From contig OZ251218.1 in assembly GCA_965240365.1 (NCBI GenBank), positions 186,001 through 250,000 of the forward strand: a stretch of 64,000 nt of DNA. Reading direction: 5' to 3'. The notes beneath the pieces were generated by a model that saw only the letters and a list, made by a program, of their open reading frames with translations, had not been told where the DNA came from and searched no databases. Below, piece by piece: positions 47,763-56,237 of the stretch. The position numbers and the translations under genes are program-made. Source of the stretch: G965240365 sp965240365 (GTDB lineage: Bacteria; Pseudomonadota; Gammaproteobacteria; Eutrophobiales; Eutrophobiaceae). Numbering within the stretch: the first letter of the stretch is position 1; every line of letters begins with the position of its first letter.

Positions 47763-48564
47763 CGCTTCGCCTGAAGCGCGCAGGGTTGTTTGCTATCACG
47801 AGCAGGGAACCCGTGATCCGCTGGTGCTCATTCATGGCGTGGGCCTGCGTTCCCTTGTATGGGCGCCGCAAATTTCCTGTTTTGCCAGGACGCACAGGGT
47901 GATTGCCTTGAATATGCCCGGCCATGGCGGGAGCACCTCACTGTCCTCGGGCGCTGATTTGCGTGACTTCGTGCAATGGCTGGCTGAGGTTCTTACGGCC
48001 CTGGGTCTCGACACTGTCAATCTGGCCGGGCACTCAATGGGCGCCCTGATTGCAGGCGGTTTTGTCGCCACCTATCCTGAAAAGGTCTCGCGTGTTGCTC
48101 TTTTGAACAGTGTTTATCGCCGTACCCCCGCGGCGCGGAAGGCGGTTGAAGAACGGGCCTTGCAAATCGTGCAGAGACAAATGGATGTAGAGGAACCACT
48201 AATACGTTGGTTCGGTGATTGTGAGGCGGAACAAGGTATTAGAAACAAGGTTAAGGGGTGGCTGGAAACGGTAGATCCAAATGGTTATGCCGTGACTTAC
48301 AGCGCCTTTGCCAAGGGCGATGATGTGTTTGCCGATCAATGGGGGCAGGTGAGTTGTCCCGCCTTGTTCCTGACCGGTGAAGACGATCCGAATTCGACCG
48401 GGGCCATGACCAGGGAAATGGCGTCCGCGGCGCCGAATGGAAAGGCCCGCGTGATCAAACACCATAAGCACATGGTCAATTTGACCGCGCCTGATCAGGT
48501 CAATGCGGCTATGGCCGAGTGGCTGCAGGAGGCCGTTGAACCAGCGACAATAGAGGCGGTATGA
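47728..48564 (+). CDS. Alpha/beta hydrolase, cluster 2
   Basis: A 278-residue enzyme with the oxyanion motif LVLIHGVGLRSLVW, the nucleophile elbow LAGHSMGALIAGG, a probable acid in LTGEDDPNST and His in HHKHMVNLTAP. It resembles RutD-like and ring-cleavage hydrolases. The start overlaps the DUF1185 gene; a later start cannot be excluded, since the fold begins near residue 18. It is the full-length counterpart of the remnant at 30607 and so the only intact copy in the window. Confidence 0.88.
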   Translation: MMLKTLPLSKPDASPEARRVVCYHEQGTRDPLVLIHGVGLRSLVWAPQISCFARTHRVIALNMPGHGGSTSLSSGADLRDFVQWLAEVLTALGLDTVNLAGHSMGALIAGGFVATYPEKVSRVALLNSVYRRTPAARKAVEERALQIVQRQMDVEEPLIRWFGDCEAEQGIRNKVKGWLETVDPNGYAVTYSAFAKGDDVFADQWGQVSCPALFLTGEDDPNSTGAMTREMASAAPNGKARVIKHHKHMVNLTAPDQVNAAMAEWLQEAVEPATIEAV

Positions 48565-48567
48565 AGC

Positions 48568-49470
48568 ATGGCAATGGATAATCCCTATGCGCTCAGAGAC
48601 GCCTTTGGCGCGTTTATGACCGGCGTTACAGTAGTGACCGCTTACAGCCCCGCCGGCCGGCCTCTGGGTTTTACGGCCAATTCCTTTACTTCCGTTTCAC
48701 TTGACCCGCCGCTGCTGCTTGTTTGCCTGGCCAGGCGTTCCAGCAATTATGCGGCGCTGATCTCGGCCGCCGGTTTTGCGGTCAATATTCTGGCCGAAGG
48801 ACAGAGGGATATTTCCAATACCTTTGCCGGCAAGGTCAAGGATCGTTTTGCCTCTGTGGCATGGCAAGACGGGCCAAACGGCTCACCCGTGCTGGAGGGC
48901 GTTTCCGCCTGGTTTGACTGCGCCATGCATCAGGTTGTTGAGGCCGGCGACCACGCCATTCTGATCGGGGCAGTGAAGGCTTTTGAAAATGGTTCCGCCA
49001 GCGGGCTTGGTTATGCCCGTGGCGCCTATTTCAGCCCGGCGCCTAAGGTGCTGCAAGCCAATACCGATATCGTGGTGAGCGCCCTGGTGGAAAAGGATGG
49101 CGAGATTCTGTTCGCCGAGGATGCAGAGGGGCGACTTTCCCTGCCTGCCAGAGCAGTGAAACAGGGCGTGCCCAGTAACAATCTTGAGCAACTCCTCGGC
49201 GATCTCGGGGCGTCTGCTTCCATTGGGTTTATCTACTCGGTTTATGAGGACCGTCAGAGCAACACCCAGCATCTTATCTATCGCTGCACGGCAGCCGCTG
49301 AAAATGGCGTGCAGGGCGTTTTCCTGCCGCCGGAAGACGGGGTTATGGCGCGGATCGCAGACAAGGCCGTTCAGGTCATGTTGCGCCGCTTTGTGGAAGA
49401 GAGCCGGATGGGCCATTTCGGCATTTATCTGGGCAATCAGGACCAGGGCGAGGTTCGCCGGATTTATTGA
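48568..49470 (+). CDS. Flavin reductase with a Nudix-like C-terminal extension
   Basis: Residues 1 to about 160 form a RutF-like flavin reductase (AFGAFMTGVTVVTAYSPAGR, GFTANSFTSVSLDPPLLLVC). A further 130 or so residues begin IVVSALVEKDGEILFAEDAE and contain LSLPARAVKQG and FIYSVYEDRQ, in the order of a Nudix fold. The Nudix-box catalytic glutamates (GX5EX7REUXEEXGU) are not present, so the extension is probably a binding module. The cluster 1 reductase lacks it. It would supply reduced flavin to an LLM monooxygenase, although the one in this operon is deleted. Confidence 0.8.
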   Translation: MAMDNPYALRDAFGAFMTGVTVVTAYSPAGRPLGFTANSFTSVSLDPPLLLVCLARRSSNYAALISAAGFAVNILAEGQRDISNTFAGKVKDRFASVAWQDGPNGSPVLEGVSAWFDCAMHQVVEAGDHAILIGAVKAFENGSASGLGYARGAYFSPAPKVLQANTDIVVSALVEKDGEILFAEDAEGRLSLPARAVKQGVPSNNLEQLLGDLGASASIGFIYSVYEDRQSNTQHLIYRCTAAAENGVQGVFLPPEDGVMARIADKAVQVMLRRFVEESRMGHFGIYLGNQDQGEVRRIY

Positions 49471-49498
49471 ATCTTGCAAAGACGGAGACCAGGCGAAG

Positions 49499-49636
49499 AT
49501 GAAGTTTTCTCTTTATGATGAGTATTCCTTCTGGATCGACAGCGGCATGAGCTTCGAGCGCAAAAAGGCTTCGCTGCTGCGCTTTATAAATGATGTCATG
49601 CCTGCTTTTGAGTCAGAGTCCGCTTTGAAAGGATAG
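49499..49636 (+). pseudogene. Internally deleted LLM monooxygenase (45 codons left)
   Basis: The frame keeps the start (MKFSLYDEYS) behind a GGAGA site and the native C-terminus (FERKKASLLRFINDVMPAFE), then stops 4 bp before the aldehyde dehydrogenase. The intact paralogue at 31376 begins MKFHLA and ends QQKRSLKLFIDEVMPVV, so the two termini align. About 300 internal residues are missing. Start, stop and spacing to the next gene are preserved, so translation of the operon need not suffer. The product cannot be a monooxygenase. Confidence 0.82.
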
Positions 49637-49640
49637 CCCG

Positions 49641-51107
49641 ATGCAAGAGTTTAAATGCTATATAGGCGGGATTTTCGAGCGGGGCGCCGCGCGGTTTGAA
49701 AGCCTTGAGCCTGCCAGCGGGAAGACCTGGGCCTTGATGCCCAGGGCTTCCGCGGCGGATGTTGACAGGGCGGTCAAGGCCGCCAGGCGGGCTTTTCTGT
49801 CGCCGGAGTGGGCCGATTTAAGCGCGACCGGGCGTGGCAAACTGCTCGCGCGGCTGGCTGATCTGATTGTGGCGCATGCCGGGCAACTGGCGGAACTGGA
49901 AACCCGTGACACCGGCAAGATCATCCGGGAGACCTCGGCCCAGATCGCCTATGTCGCGGACTATTATCGTTACTATGCCGGCCTGGCCGACAAGATCGAA
50001 GGCGCGCATCTCCCGATCGACAAGCCGGATATGGAGGTCTGGTTGCGCCGGGAGCCGGTCGGGGTCGTTGCCGCGATGGTCCCCTGGAACAGTCAACTCT
50101 TTCTTGCCGCGGTCAAACTGGGGCCGGCCCTGGCCGCGGGTTGTACCATTGTGCTCAAGGCTTCAGAGGATGGGCCCGCGCCGCTTTTGAAGTTCGCGGA
50201 GATCGTTCATCAGGCGGGTTTCCCGGCCGGTGTGGTGAACATTATCACCGGTTTTGGAGCGGATTGCGGTCAGGCGCTGACCCGGCATCCGGGTGTTGAC
50301 CATATTGCCTTTACAGGCGGGCCGGAAACAGCGCGGCACATCGTTAGAAACTCGGCGGACAATCTGGCGACCACATCGCTTGAACTGGGCGGGAAATCAC
50401 CCTTCATCGTTTTTGACGACGCGGATCTTGAAAGCGCGGTCAATGCCCAGGCTGCCGACATCTTTGCGGCTGCCGGGCAAAGCTGCGTGGCCGGTTCCCG
50501 CCTTTTGGTGGCAACCGGCGTCAAGGACAGGTTCCTGGCCCGCCTCAAGGAAAAGGCCGGGCAGATTGCTATCGGTTCGCCCGGGGACATGGCCACGGAA
50601 ATCGGCCCATTGTGCACACGGCGACAGCTTGATCACATCAAAACCATGGTCGAAAAAAGCCGCGCGCAGGGGGCCAGACTGGTAACGGGCGGCGCCGCGC
50701 TGCCGAGACCCGGTTTCTATTTTGCCCCGACCGTTCTGGATTGTTCAGAGGTCACGGACGCCGCGGTCGTGAGCAATGAGTTGTTTGGGCCTGTTCTTTG
50801 CGCGCTTTCATTTGACACGGAGGAAGAGGCCGCGCGTTTGGCCAACAGCACGGCCTTTGGCCTCGCGGCAGGGGTCTTTACCCGCGACCTGACGCGCGCG
50901 CACCGCATGATTAAAAAACTGCGCGCCGGTGTTGTCTGGGTCAACACCTACCGATGCGTTTCACCCATTGCCGCCTTTGGCGGCTATGGCCTGTCCGGCC
51001 GTGGACGCGAAGGCGGCTTGCAGGCCGCTTTGGATTACACCACGACAAAAACAGTCTGGCTGAGAACATCAGACGAGCCGATCCATGACCCGTTTGTCAT
51101 GCGTTAG
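49641..51107 (+). CDS. NAD(P)-dependent aldehyde dehydrogenase, cluster 2
   Basis: The 488-residue enzyme has VPWNSQLFLAAVKLGPALAA, catalytic Glu in LELGGKSPFIVF and catalytic Cys in AAAGQSCVAGSRL, as in the cluster 1 paralogue at 32454. The C-terminus (KTVWLRTSDEPIHDPFVMR) also parallels it. Substrate unknown; an aldehyde released by ring or side-chain cleavage is plausible. Next is the ABC transporter after 50 bp. Confidence 0.9.
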   Translation: MQEFKCYIGGIFERGAARFESLEPASGKTWALMPRASAADVDRAVKAARRAFLSPEWADLSATGRGKLLARLADLIVAHAGQLAELETRDTGKIIRETSAQIAYVADYYRYYAGLADKIEGAHLPIDKPDMEVWLRREPVGVVAAMVPWNSQLFLAAVKLGPALAAGCTIVLKASEDGPAPLLKFAEIVHQAGFPAGVVNIITGFGADCGQALTRHPGVDHIAFTGGPETARHIVRNSADNLATTSLELGGKSPFIVFDDADLESAVNAQAADIFAAAGQSCVAGSRLLVATGVKDRFLARLKEKAGQIAIGSPGDMATEIGPLCTRRQLDHIKTMVEKSRAQGARLVTGGAALPRPGFYFAPTVLDCSEVTDAAVVSNELFGPVLCALSFDTEEEAARLANSTAFGLAAGVFTRDLTRAHRMIKKLRAGVVWVNTYRCVSPIAAFGGYGLSGRGREGGLQAALDYTTTKTVWLRTSDEPIHDPFVMR

Positions 51108-51157
51108 GAAACAGAGTAACGCCTCCGCGGAGGCATAAACCTACAAGAGGAGTAACT

Positions 51158-52177
51158 ATGATGAAAAACAGTATCATTATTGGCGTTGTGAGCGTTGTAC
51201 TTGGCTTGAGCTCACTGGGCGCACAAGCAGAAGAAATCGTTTTTACCGCCTGGGGAGGAACGGCGCAGGATCAAAAGGCCGAAGCCTGGGCGAAGCCGTT
51301 TGCCGAGACCAGCGGAGTTACCGTGGTGCAGGATGGCCCCACCGATTATGGCAAGATCAAGGCGATGGTTGAGGCCGGCTCTGTAAGCTGGGATGTGGTT
51401 GACGTCGAGTTTGACTATGCGGTTTGGGCCGGTGAAGCCGGGCTGCTGGAAAGGCTTGATTTCTCCGTTATCGACAAGCGCGATCTGGATCCGCGTTTTG
51501 TCACCGATTACAGCATCGGCAGTTTTTATTATGCCTTTGTGCTGGGTTACAATGCCGGCGCCTTTGGCGCAGACAAGCCAAAGACCTGGGCGGATATGTT
51601 TGATACGAAAAAGTTCCCGGGCAAGCGGGCCCTCTATAAATGGTCGGCTCCGGGCGTGATTGAAGCGGCGCTGCTGGCGGACGGTGTCGCGCCCGAGAAC
51701 CTGTATCCGCTGGATCTGGATCGCGCCTTCGCCAAACTGGATACGATCAAGGACGATATCATCTGGTGGGGTAGCGGCGCTCAATCGCAGCAGTTGCTGG
51801 CCTCGGCCGAAACGCCGCTGGGCATCTTCTGGAATGGCCGTTTGGCTTACCTGCAGAGGGATGGTGTTGATATCGGCATTTCCTGGGATCAGAACATCAC
51901 GGCCGCTGATGCGCTGGTTATTCCAAAGGGCACTAAAAACAAGGCCGCGGCCATGCGGTTTCTGGCCGTTGCCTCCAGCGCCGAGGGTCAGGCCAAATTC
52001 GCCACGCTCTCGGGATATGCGCCGATCAATCTGAAATCAGCCGCTCTCATGGCGCCGGATATCCGGGCAACGCTACCTGACGCGCACGATGCAAACTCGG
52101 TGGATACGAATGTCCGTTACTGGGCGGAAAACCGAGAAGCGATCGGGAAACGCTGGTACGCCTGGCAAGCCGAGTAA
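51158..52177 (+). CDS. Polyamine-type ABC transporter substrate-binding protein
   Basis: The 339-residue periplasmic protein has a signal peptide (MKNSIIIGVVSVVLGLSSLG, cleavage after AQA). The mature start EEIVFTAWGGTAQDQKAEAW and the DVVDVEFDYAVWAGEAGLL region fit the PotD/PotF-like group of solute-binding proteins. Ligand cannot be read from sequence; members bind polyamines, opines or other small cationic or amide compounds. The permease genes follow after 426 bp, a gap made by element A3. Confidence 0.87.
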   Translation: MMKNSIIIGVVSVVLGLSSLGAQAEEIVFTAWGGTAQDQKAEAWAKPFAETSGVTVVQDGPTDYGKIKAMVEAGSVSWDVVDVEFDYAVWAGEAGLLERLDFSVIDKRDLDPRFVTDYSIGSFYYAFVLGYNAGAFGADKPKTWADMFDTKKFPGKRALYKWSAPGVIEAALLADGVAPENLYPLDLDRAFAKLDTIKDDIIWWGSGAQSQQLLASAETPLGIFWNGRLAYLQRDGVDIGISWDQNITAADALVIPKGTKNKAAAMRFLAVASSAEGQAKFATLSGYAPINLKSAALMAPDIRATLPDAHDANSVDTNVRYWAENREAIGKRWYAWQAE

Positions 52178-52294
52178 GGCCTTGTGCGAGGCGGGCATAC
52201 TGTTTGCCTGCCTCGCGCTTTTATGTCGGAATGCAGGACTTCCGGGGCTTCAAATGGCGCTAAAGCCTCGGCGGCCTGAAAAAACCTAACTAAA

Positions 52295-52513
52295 GGAAAC
52301 TCTGATTGAATCAGAGTTTCCTGCGGTACAGGGACCTGCCTGCTGCAGGCAGGCGTACCGCCCCAGAATCAATAACTTGGCAATGATGCAAATCATTGAT
52401 TTTGAAGCCCTGCCTGCAGCAGGCAGGAAGGTGAAAATCGCATTTTCACCTTGCGTGCTCTGACCTGTCTGCTGCAGGCAGGTAAGTCCAGGATGGATTT
52501 ATTCAGAGCTTCC
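52295..52513. mobile_element. Family A miniature inverted-repeat element, copy A3
   Basis: A 219-bp copy, the longest. It starts GGAAACTCTGATTGAATCAG, ends GATTTATTCAGAGCTTCC, and has a perfect TAAA duplication (52291-52294 and 52514-52517). It carries three CCTGCxGCAGG-type palindromes and the GAAAATCGCATTTTC stem. It lies inside the cluster 2 operon between the binding protein and the first permease, where its hairpins may act on transcript stability or relative expression. Confidence 0.8.
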
Positions 52514-52603
52514 TAAAGGATCGAGAAGAAAACAAACATTGCCGAGACGGCCGTCAACAGGCATGTTTGCTTTATCTGCCAGGTCCTGATTGAGGGTGAG
52601 AAG

Positions 52604-53491
52604 ATGAGTCAGGCAATCCTGTCCGGAGGGACGACACCGGAACATAAAGACCGAAAAAGTCTGTTAAGGCGTATGCAGGCAAACGGTTTCAATTTTGCCC
52701 TGCCCGCGCTGCTTCTGTTGCTGCTTTTTTTCGTTGTGCCGGTTTTATTGCTCCTTTTGCGCTCTGTGACAGAGCCTGAAACGGGTTTTCAGAACTATGC
52801 GGAACTGTTCGGCACGGCGACCTATGCGAAGGTTTTTCTAAACACTTTTGTGGTCTCCGCGCTGGTGACGGCGCTGTCACTGCTGATCGGTTTCCCGGTC
52901 GCGTGGATGCTGGCCATCATGCCCGAACGCCGGGCCATGATGTTGTTTGCTATTGTCCTGTTGTCAATGTGGACCAACCAGTTGGTGAGGACCTATGCCT
53001 GGATGGTGTTGTTGCAAAGAACAGGCGTGATCAACAAGACACTCATGCAACTCGGTCTTATCGACAGCCCCTTGCCGCTGGTGAACAATCTGGTCGGGGT
53101 CACGATCGGCATGACCTACATTATGCTGCCTTTTGTGATTCTTCCTCTCTATGGTGTCATCAGGAAAATAGATCCGGCCATCTTACAGGCGGCGGCATTG
53201 TGTGGCGCCAGCAAATGGCAGGCCCTGACGCGGGTGCTTTTACCCCTTTCCTCTCGCGGCATGGCGGCGGGCGGCCTGATGGTTTTTGTGGTGACTCTGG
53301 GCTACTATATAACACCGGCCTTGCTGGGCGGCACGGCAAACATGATGCTCGCGGAGTTGATCGCCCAACTCGTGCAGTCTCTGCTTGACTGGGGACTGGG
53401 AGGGGCCGCGGCTTTCGTGCTGCTGGTGGTGACGCTCCTGCTTTACAGCCTGCAATTGAAGGTCGTCGGCGTTTACAAGGTAGGGCAGTAA
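52604..53491 (+). CDS. ABC transporter permease, PotB-like
   Basis: A 295-residue inner-membrane protein with six predicted helices, the first in FALPALLLLLLFFVVPVLL. The EAA-like loop reads AAALCGASKWQALTRVLLPL near residue 205 and would contact the ATPase. Start at 52604 behind GAGGGTGAG. One base separates its stop from the next permease. Confidence 0.9.
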   Translation: MSQAILSGGTTPEHKDRKSLLRRMQANGFNFALPALLLLLLFFVVPVLLLLLRSVTEPETGFQNYAELFGTATYAKVFLNTFVVSALVTALSLLIGFPVAWMLAIMPERRAMMLFAIVLLSMWTNQLVRTYAWMVLLQRTGVINKTLMQLGLIDSPLPLVNNLVGVTIGMTYIMLPFVILPLYGVIRKIDPAILQAAALCGASKWQALTRVLLPLSSRGMAAGGLMVFVVTLGYYITPALLGGTANMMLAELIAQLVQSLLDWGLGGAAAFVLLVVTLLLYSLQLKVVGVYKVGQ

Positions 53492-53492
53492 G

Positions 53493-54293
53493 ATGTTGTT
53501 ATCTTATCAACGCCTTGGAGCCTGGAAATGGGCGCTGAACGGGATTGTGCTGGTGACCGGAGTGTTCCTGCTGGCGCCGATCCTCTTTATCATTGCGCTT
53601 TCCTTTGGTTCTTCACGCTGGCTGATTTTCCCGCCCCCGAACTGGACGCTGAAATGGTACGAACAACTTTTTGCTGACCCGCGCTGGCTGGAATCAATGC
53701 TGACTTCGGCCAAAATTGCCTTGATCGTGACCTTGCTCTCGCTGATCTTTGGCCTGCTTGCCTCTATTGCGCTGACCAGAGGGACCTTCAGGGGACGGGA
53801 AGTACTCAGGGCGTTTTTCCTGACCCCTATAGTGTTGCCTCTGGTGGTGCTGGCTGTTGCCCTGTATGCGCTTTTTCTTCAGTTGGGATTAAACGGAACC
53901 CTCACCGGTTTTGTGATTGCCCATCTGATCGTTGCCCTGCCCTTTTCGATTATCACAATTTCCAACGCCCTGGAATCCTTTGACCAGTCGATTGAAGACG
54001 CGGCCGTGTTGTGCGGGGCTTCCCCGTGGGAAGCCCGGTTTCGTATTACGCTGCCATCCATTCGGCATGGCTTGTTCTCGGCCGCGATCTTTTCTTTCCT
54101 GATTTCCTGGGATGATGTGATACTTGCCATTTTCATGGCCAGTCCGACCCTGCAAACCCTGCCGGTAAAAATATGGGGAATATTGCATCGGGATCTGACG
54201 CCTGTCATCGCCTCGGCCTCTACCTTGCTGATTGCCTTCACGGTCGCCCTGATGGTGTTGTTTGCCTTTATTCGCAAAAGGGAAAAGTCATGA
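53493..54293 (+). CDS. ABC transporter permease, PotC-like
   Basis: A 266-residue inner-membrane protein, partner of the preceding permease. Helices include WALNGIVLVTGVFLLAPILF; the coupling loop is AAVLCGASPWEARFRITLPS near residue 170. The stop overlaps the ATPase start in an ATGA, showing translational coupling. Confidence 0.9.
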   Translation: MLLSYQRLGAWKWALNGIVLVTGVFLLAPILFIIALSFGSSRWLIFPPPNWTLKWYEQLFADPRWLESMLTSAKIALIVTLLSLIFGLLASIALTRGTFRGREVLRAFFLTPIVLPLVVLAVALYALFLQLGLNGTLTGFVIAHLIVALPFSIITISNALESFDQSIEDAAVLCGASPWEARFRITLPSIRHGLFSAAIFSFLISWDDVILAIFMASPTLQTLPVKIWGILHRDLTPVIASASTLLIAFTVALMVLFAFIRKREKS

Positions 54294-55375
54294 CAGCCCC
54301 GTTTCTGCAAATTGAGGGCTTGAAAAAACAGTACGGCAAGGTGGTTGCCATAGAGGATGTTTCCATGACCATTGAGCAGGGTGAATTTTTGACCCTGCTC
54401 GGGCCTTCCGGGTCCGGCAAGTCAACCACACTTTACATCCTTGCCGGTTTCCAGGATCCGACCGCGGGGGACATCCTGCTGCATGGCAAAACCCTGCTGA
54501 ATACCCCTTCCCATCAGCGTAATATCGGTATGGTTTTCCAGCGCTATACGCTCTTCCCGCATCTGTCCGTGGGCGAGAATGTGGCGTTTCCCCTGCGCGT
54601 TCGTCGGCATTCGCGGGCTGAAATTAGCGCAAGAGTCAGGCATGTGCTGTCTCTGGTCCGTCTTGAGGGCCTTGAAGACAGAATGCCGGCCAACATGTCG
54701 GGAGGGCAGCAGCAGCGGGTCGCGCTGGCCCGCGCCCTGGCCTACGATCCCCCTTTTTTGTTGATGGACGAGCCCCTTTCCGCGCTGGATAAAAAACTGC
54801 GGGAGGAAATTCAGCATGAAATTCGCCGTATCCACCATGAGACCGGCGTGACGATCTTGTATGTCACGCATGATCAGGAAGAAGCCTTGCGTTTGTCCGA
54901 CAGGATCGCGGTTTTCTCCAAAGGTGTGATTGACCAGATTGGAACCGGGCCGGAGCTTTACGGTAACCCGGCAACGCGTTTTGTCGCGGGCTTCATTGGT
55001 GATTCCGATTTCATGCGTTGCAGGGTCACGGCCGTTCGGAATGGCAAGGCCGATATCCGCTTTGCGGATGATTCTGTTGCCTCCGGCATTCCGGCGCATG
55101 GTCATGTTGTGGCGGGGCATGAAATAGCATTGATGCTGCGCCCCGAGCGCATTGATCTGGCCCGTCAACCCGATGCGACACGATCCAGTATCGCGGTTAC
55201 GATCTCGGATGTGACCTTTCTCGGCAACAACACTTACGTGAAAGTAACCACGGCCTGGGATGATGAACTGGCCGTGCGCCTGCCGTATGGACATGAATGC
55301 GTTCAGGGGCTGTCCAGGGGCGACCGGCTGTTTGTAAACTGGTCGCCTGATTTGGCGCATATCTTTGCGGAATAG
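54290..55375 (+). CDS. ABC transporter ATP-binding protein, PotA-like
   Basis: The start at the ATG at 54290 (MTAPFLQIEGLKKQYGKVV) gives 361 residues. Walker A is GPSGSGKST, the signature MSGGQQQRVALARAL and Walker B LLMDEPLSALD. The C-terminal TOBE domain (about 270-361) is typical of PotA/FbpC-type importers. It closes the cluster 2 operon. Confidence 0.92.
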   Translation: MTAPFLQIEGLKKQYGKVVAIEDVSMTIEQGEFLTLLGPSGSGKSTTLYILAGFQDPTAGDILLHGKTLLNTPSHQRNIGMVFQRYTLFPHLSVGENVAFPLRVRRHSRAEISARVRHVLSLVRLEGLEDRMPANMSGGQQQRVALARALAYDPPFLLMDEPLSALDKKLREEIQHEIRRIHHETGVTILYVTHDQEEALRLSDRIAVFSKGVIDQIGTGPELYGNPATRFVAGFIGDSDFMRCRVTAVRNGKADIRFADDSVASGIPAHGHVVAGHEIALMLRPERIDLARQPDATRSSIAVTISDVTFLGNNTYVKVTTAWDDELAVRLPYGHECVQGLSRGDRLFVNWSPDLAHIFAE

Positions 55376-55427
55376 CGCGACAGGAATGCGGGCCGGCCGG
55401 AGCGAGGTAATTTATTGCCATTCCCGC

Positions 55428-56228
55428 CTAACTGAAAAGCAAGATCAGGACAAAACCCAGCGCGACCCGGTAGATCACAAAAGGCAGCATACCGATCTTT
55501 TCCAGGAGCTTCAGAAAATAGTGGATGGCGAAAAACGCGCTGAGCGCCGACAGTCCAAGCACGATCATAAAATTAACCATATCAACGCCGCCGGCCGATT
55601 GCGTCAGTTTTAGCCCCTCGTAGCCGCCGGCCGCCAGCAGGACCGGTATGGCCAGCAGGAAGGAAAACCGCGCCGCGCTGTGTCGGTCAAAGCCCAGCAT
55701 GAGCGCCGCTGTCATGGTGACGCCGGAACGGGAGGCGCCCGGAATCAGGGCCAGCGCCTGGGCGAGACCGATACCGATGGCATCGCGCAGGCTGATCGAA
55801 TCAAGCCGGCGCGCCCGTCCGCCCTTGACATCGGCCAACCACAGCAGCAAGCCAAAGCCGATGGAGGCCAGGGCGATGATCAGCGGATCGCGCAAATGGC
55901 CTGCCACTATATCTCTCAGTAAAAAGCCCGCGATCAGCACGGGCAGGCTGGACACCGCCAGCAGCCAGAATAATCCGGCATCGGGGTTGTCCGTGTCGCG
56001 GCGGCCGATTGATGCGATGCCGGCCAGCAATATTCGGCTAATATCCTTGCGGAAGTAAAGCAGCACGGCAAACAGGCTGCCCGCATGGGCGGCGACATCG
56101 ATCGTGAGCCCCTGATCCTGCCACTCTGTTAAAAGCGGCAGCAGGATCAAATGCGCCGAACTCGACACGGGCAGAAATTCGGTGATGCCCTGAATGATGG
56201 CAAGGATGATGAGTTGGGTTAAATCCAT
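55428..56228 (-). CDS. uppP: Undecaprenyl-diphosphate phosphatase UppP/BacA
   Basis: The 266-residue multi-helix membrane protein has both active-site motifs: GITEFLPVSSSAHLIL near residue 14 (E-rich motif) and ALIPGASRSGVTMTAAL near 165. It recycles the C55 carrier lipid for peptidoglycan and surface polysaccharide synthesis and gives background bacitracin resistance. It lies 9 bp after midA on the same strand. Confidence 0.95.
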   Translation of the reverse strand: MDLTQLIILAIIQGITEFLPVSSSAHLILLPLLTEWQDQGLTIDVAAHAGSLFAVLLYFRKDISRILLAGIASIGRRDTDNPDAGLFWLLAVSSLPVLIAGFLLRDIVAGHLRDPLIIALASIGFGLLLWLADVKGGRARRLDSISLRDAIGIGLAQALALIPGASRSGVTMTAALMLGFDRHSAARFSFLLAIPVLLAAGGYEGLKLTQSAGGVDMVNFMIVLGLSALSAFFAIHYFLKLLEKIGMLPFVIYRVALGFVLILLFS

Positions 56229-56237
56229 AGCGGTGGC

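Noticed and set aside
51158..55375. Naming the transporter potFGHI or potABCD
   Set aside because: Only family-level similarity is visible; the neighbouring genes suggest a different ligand.
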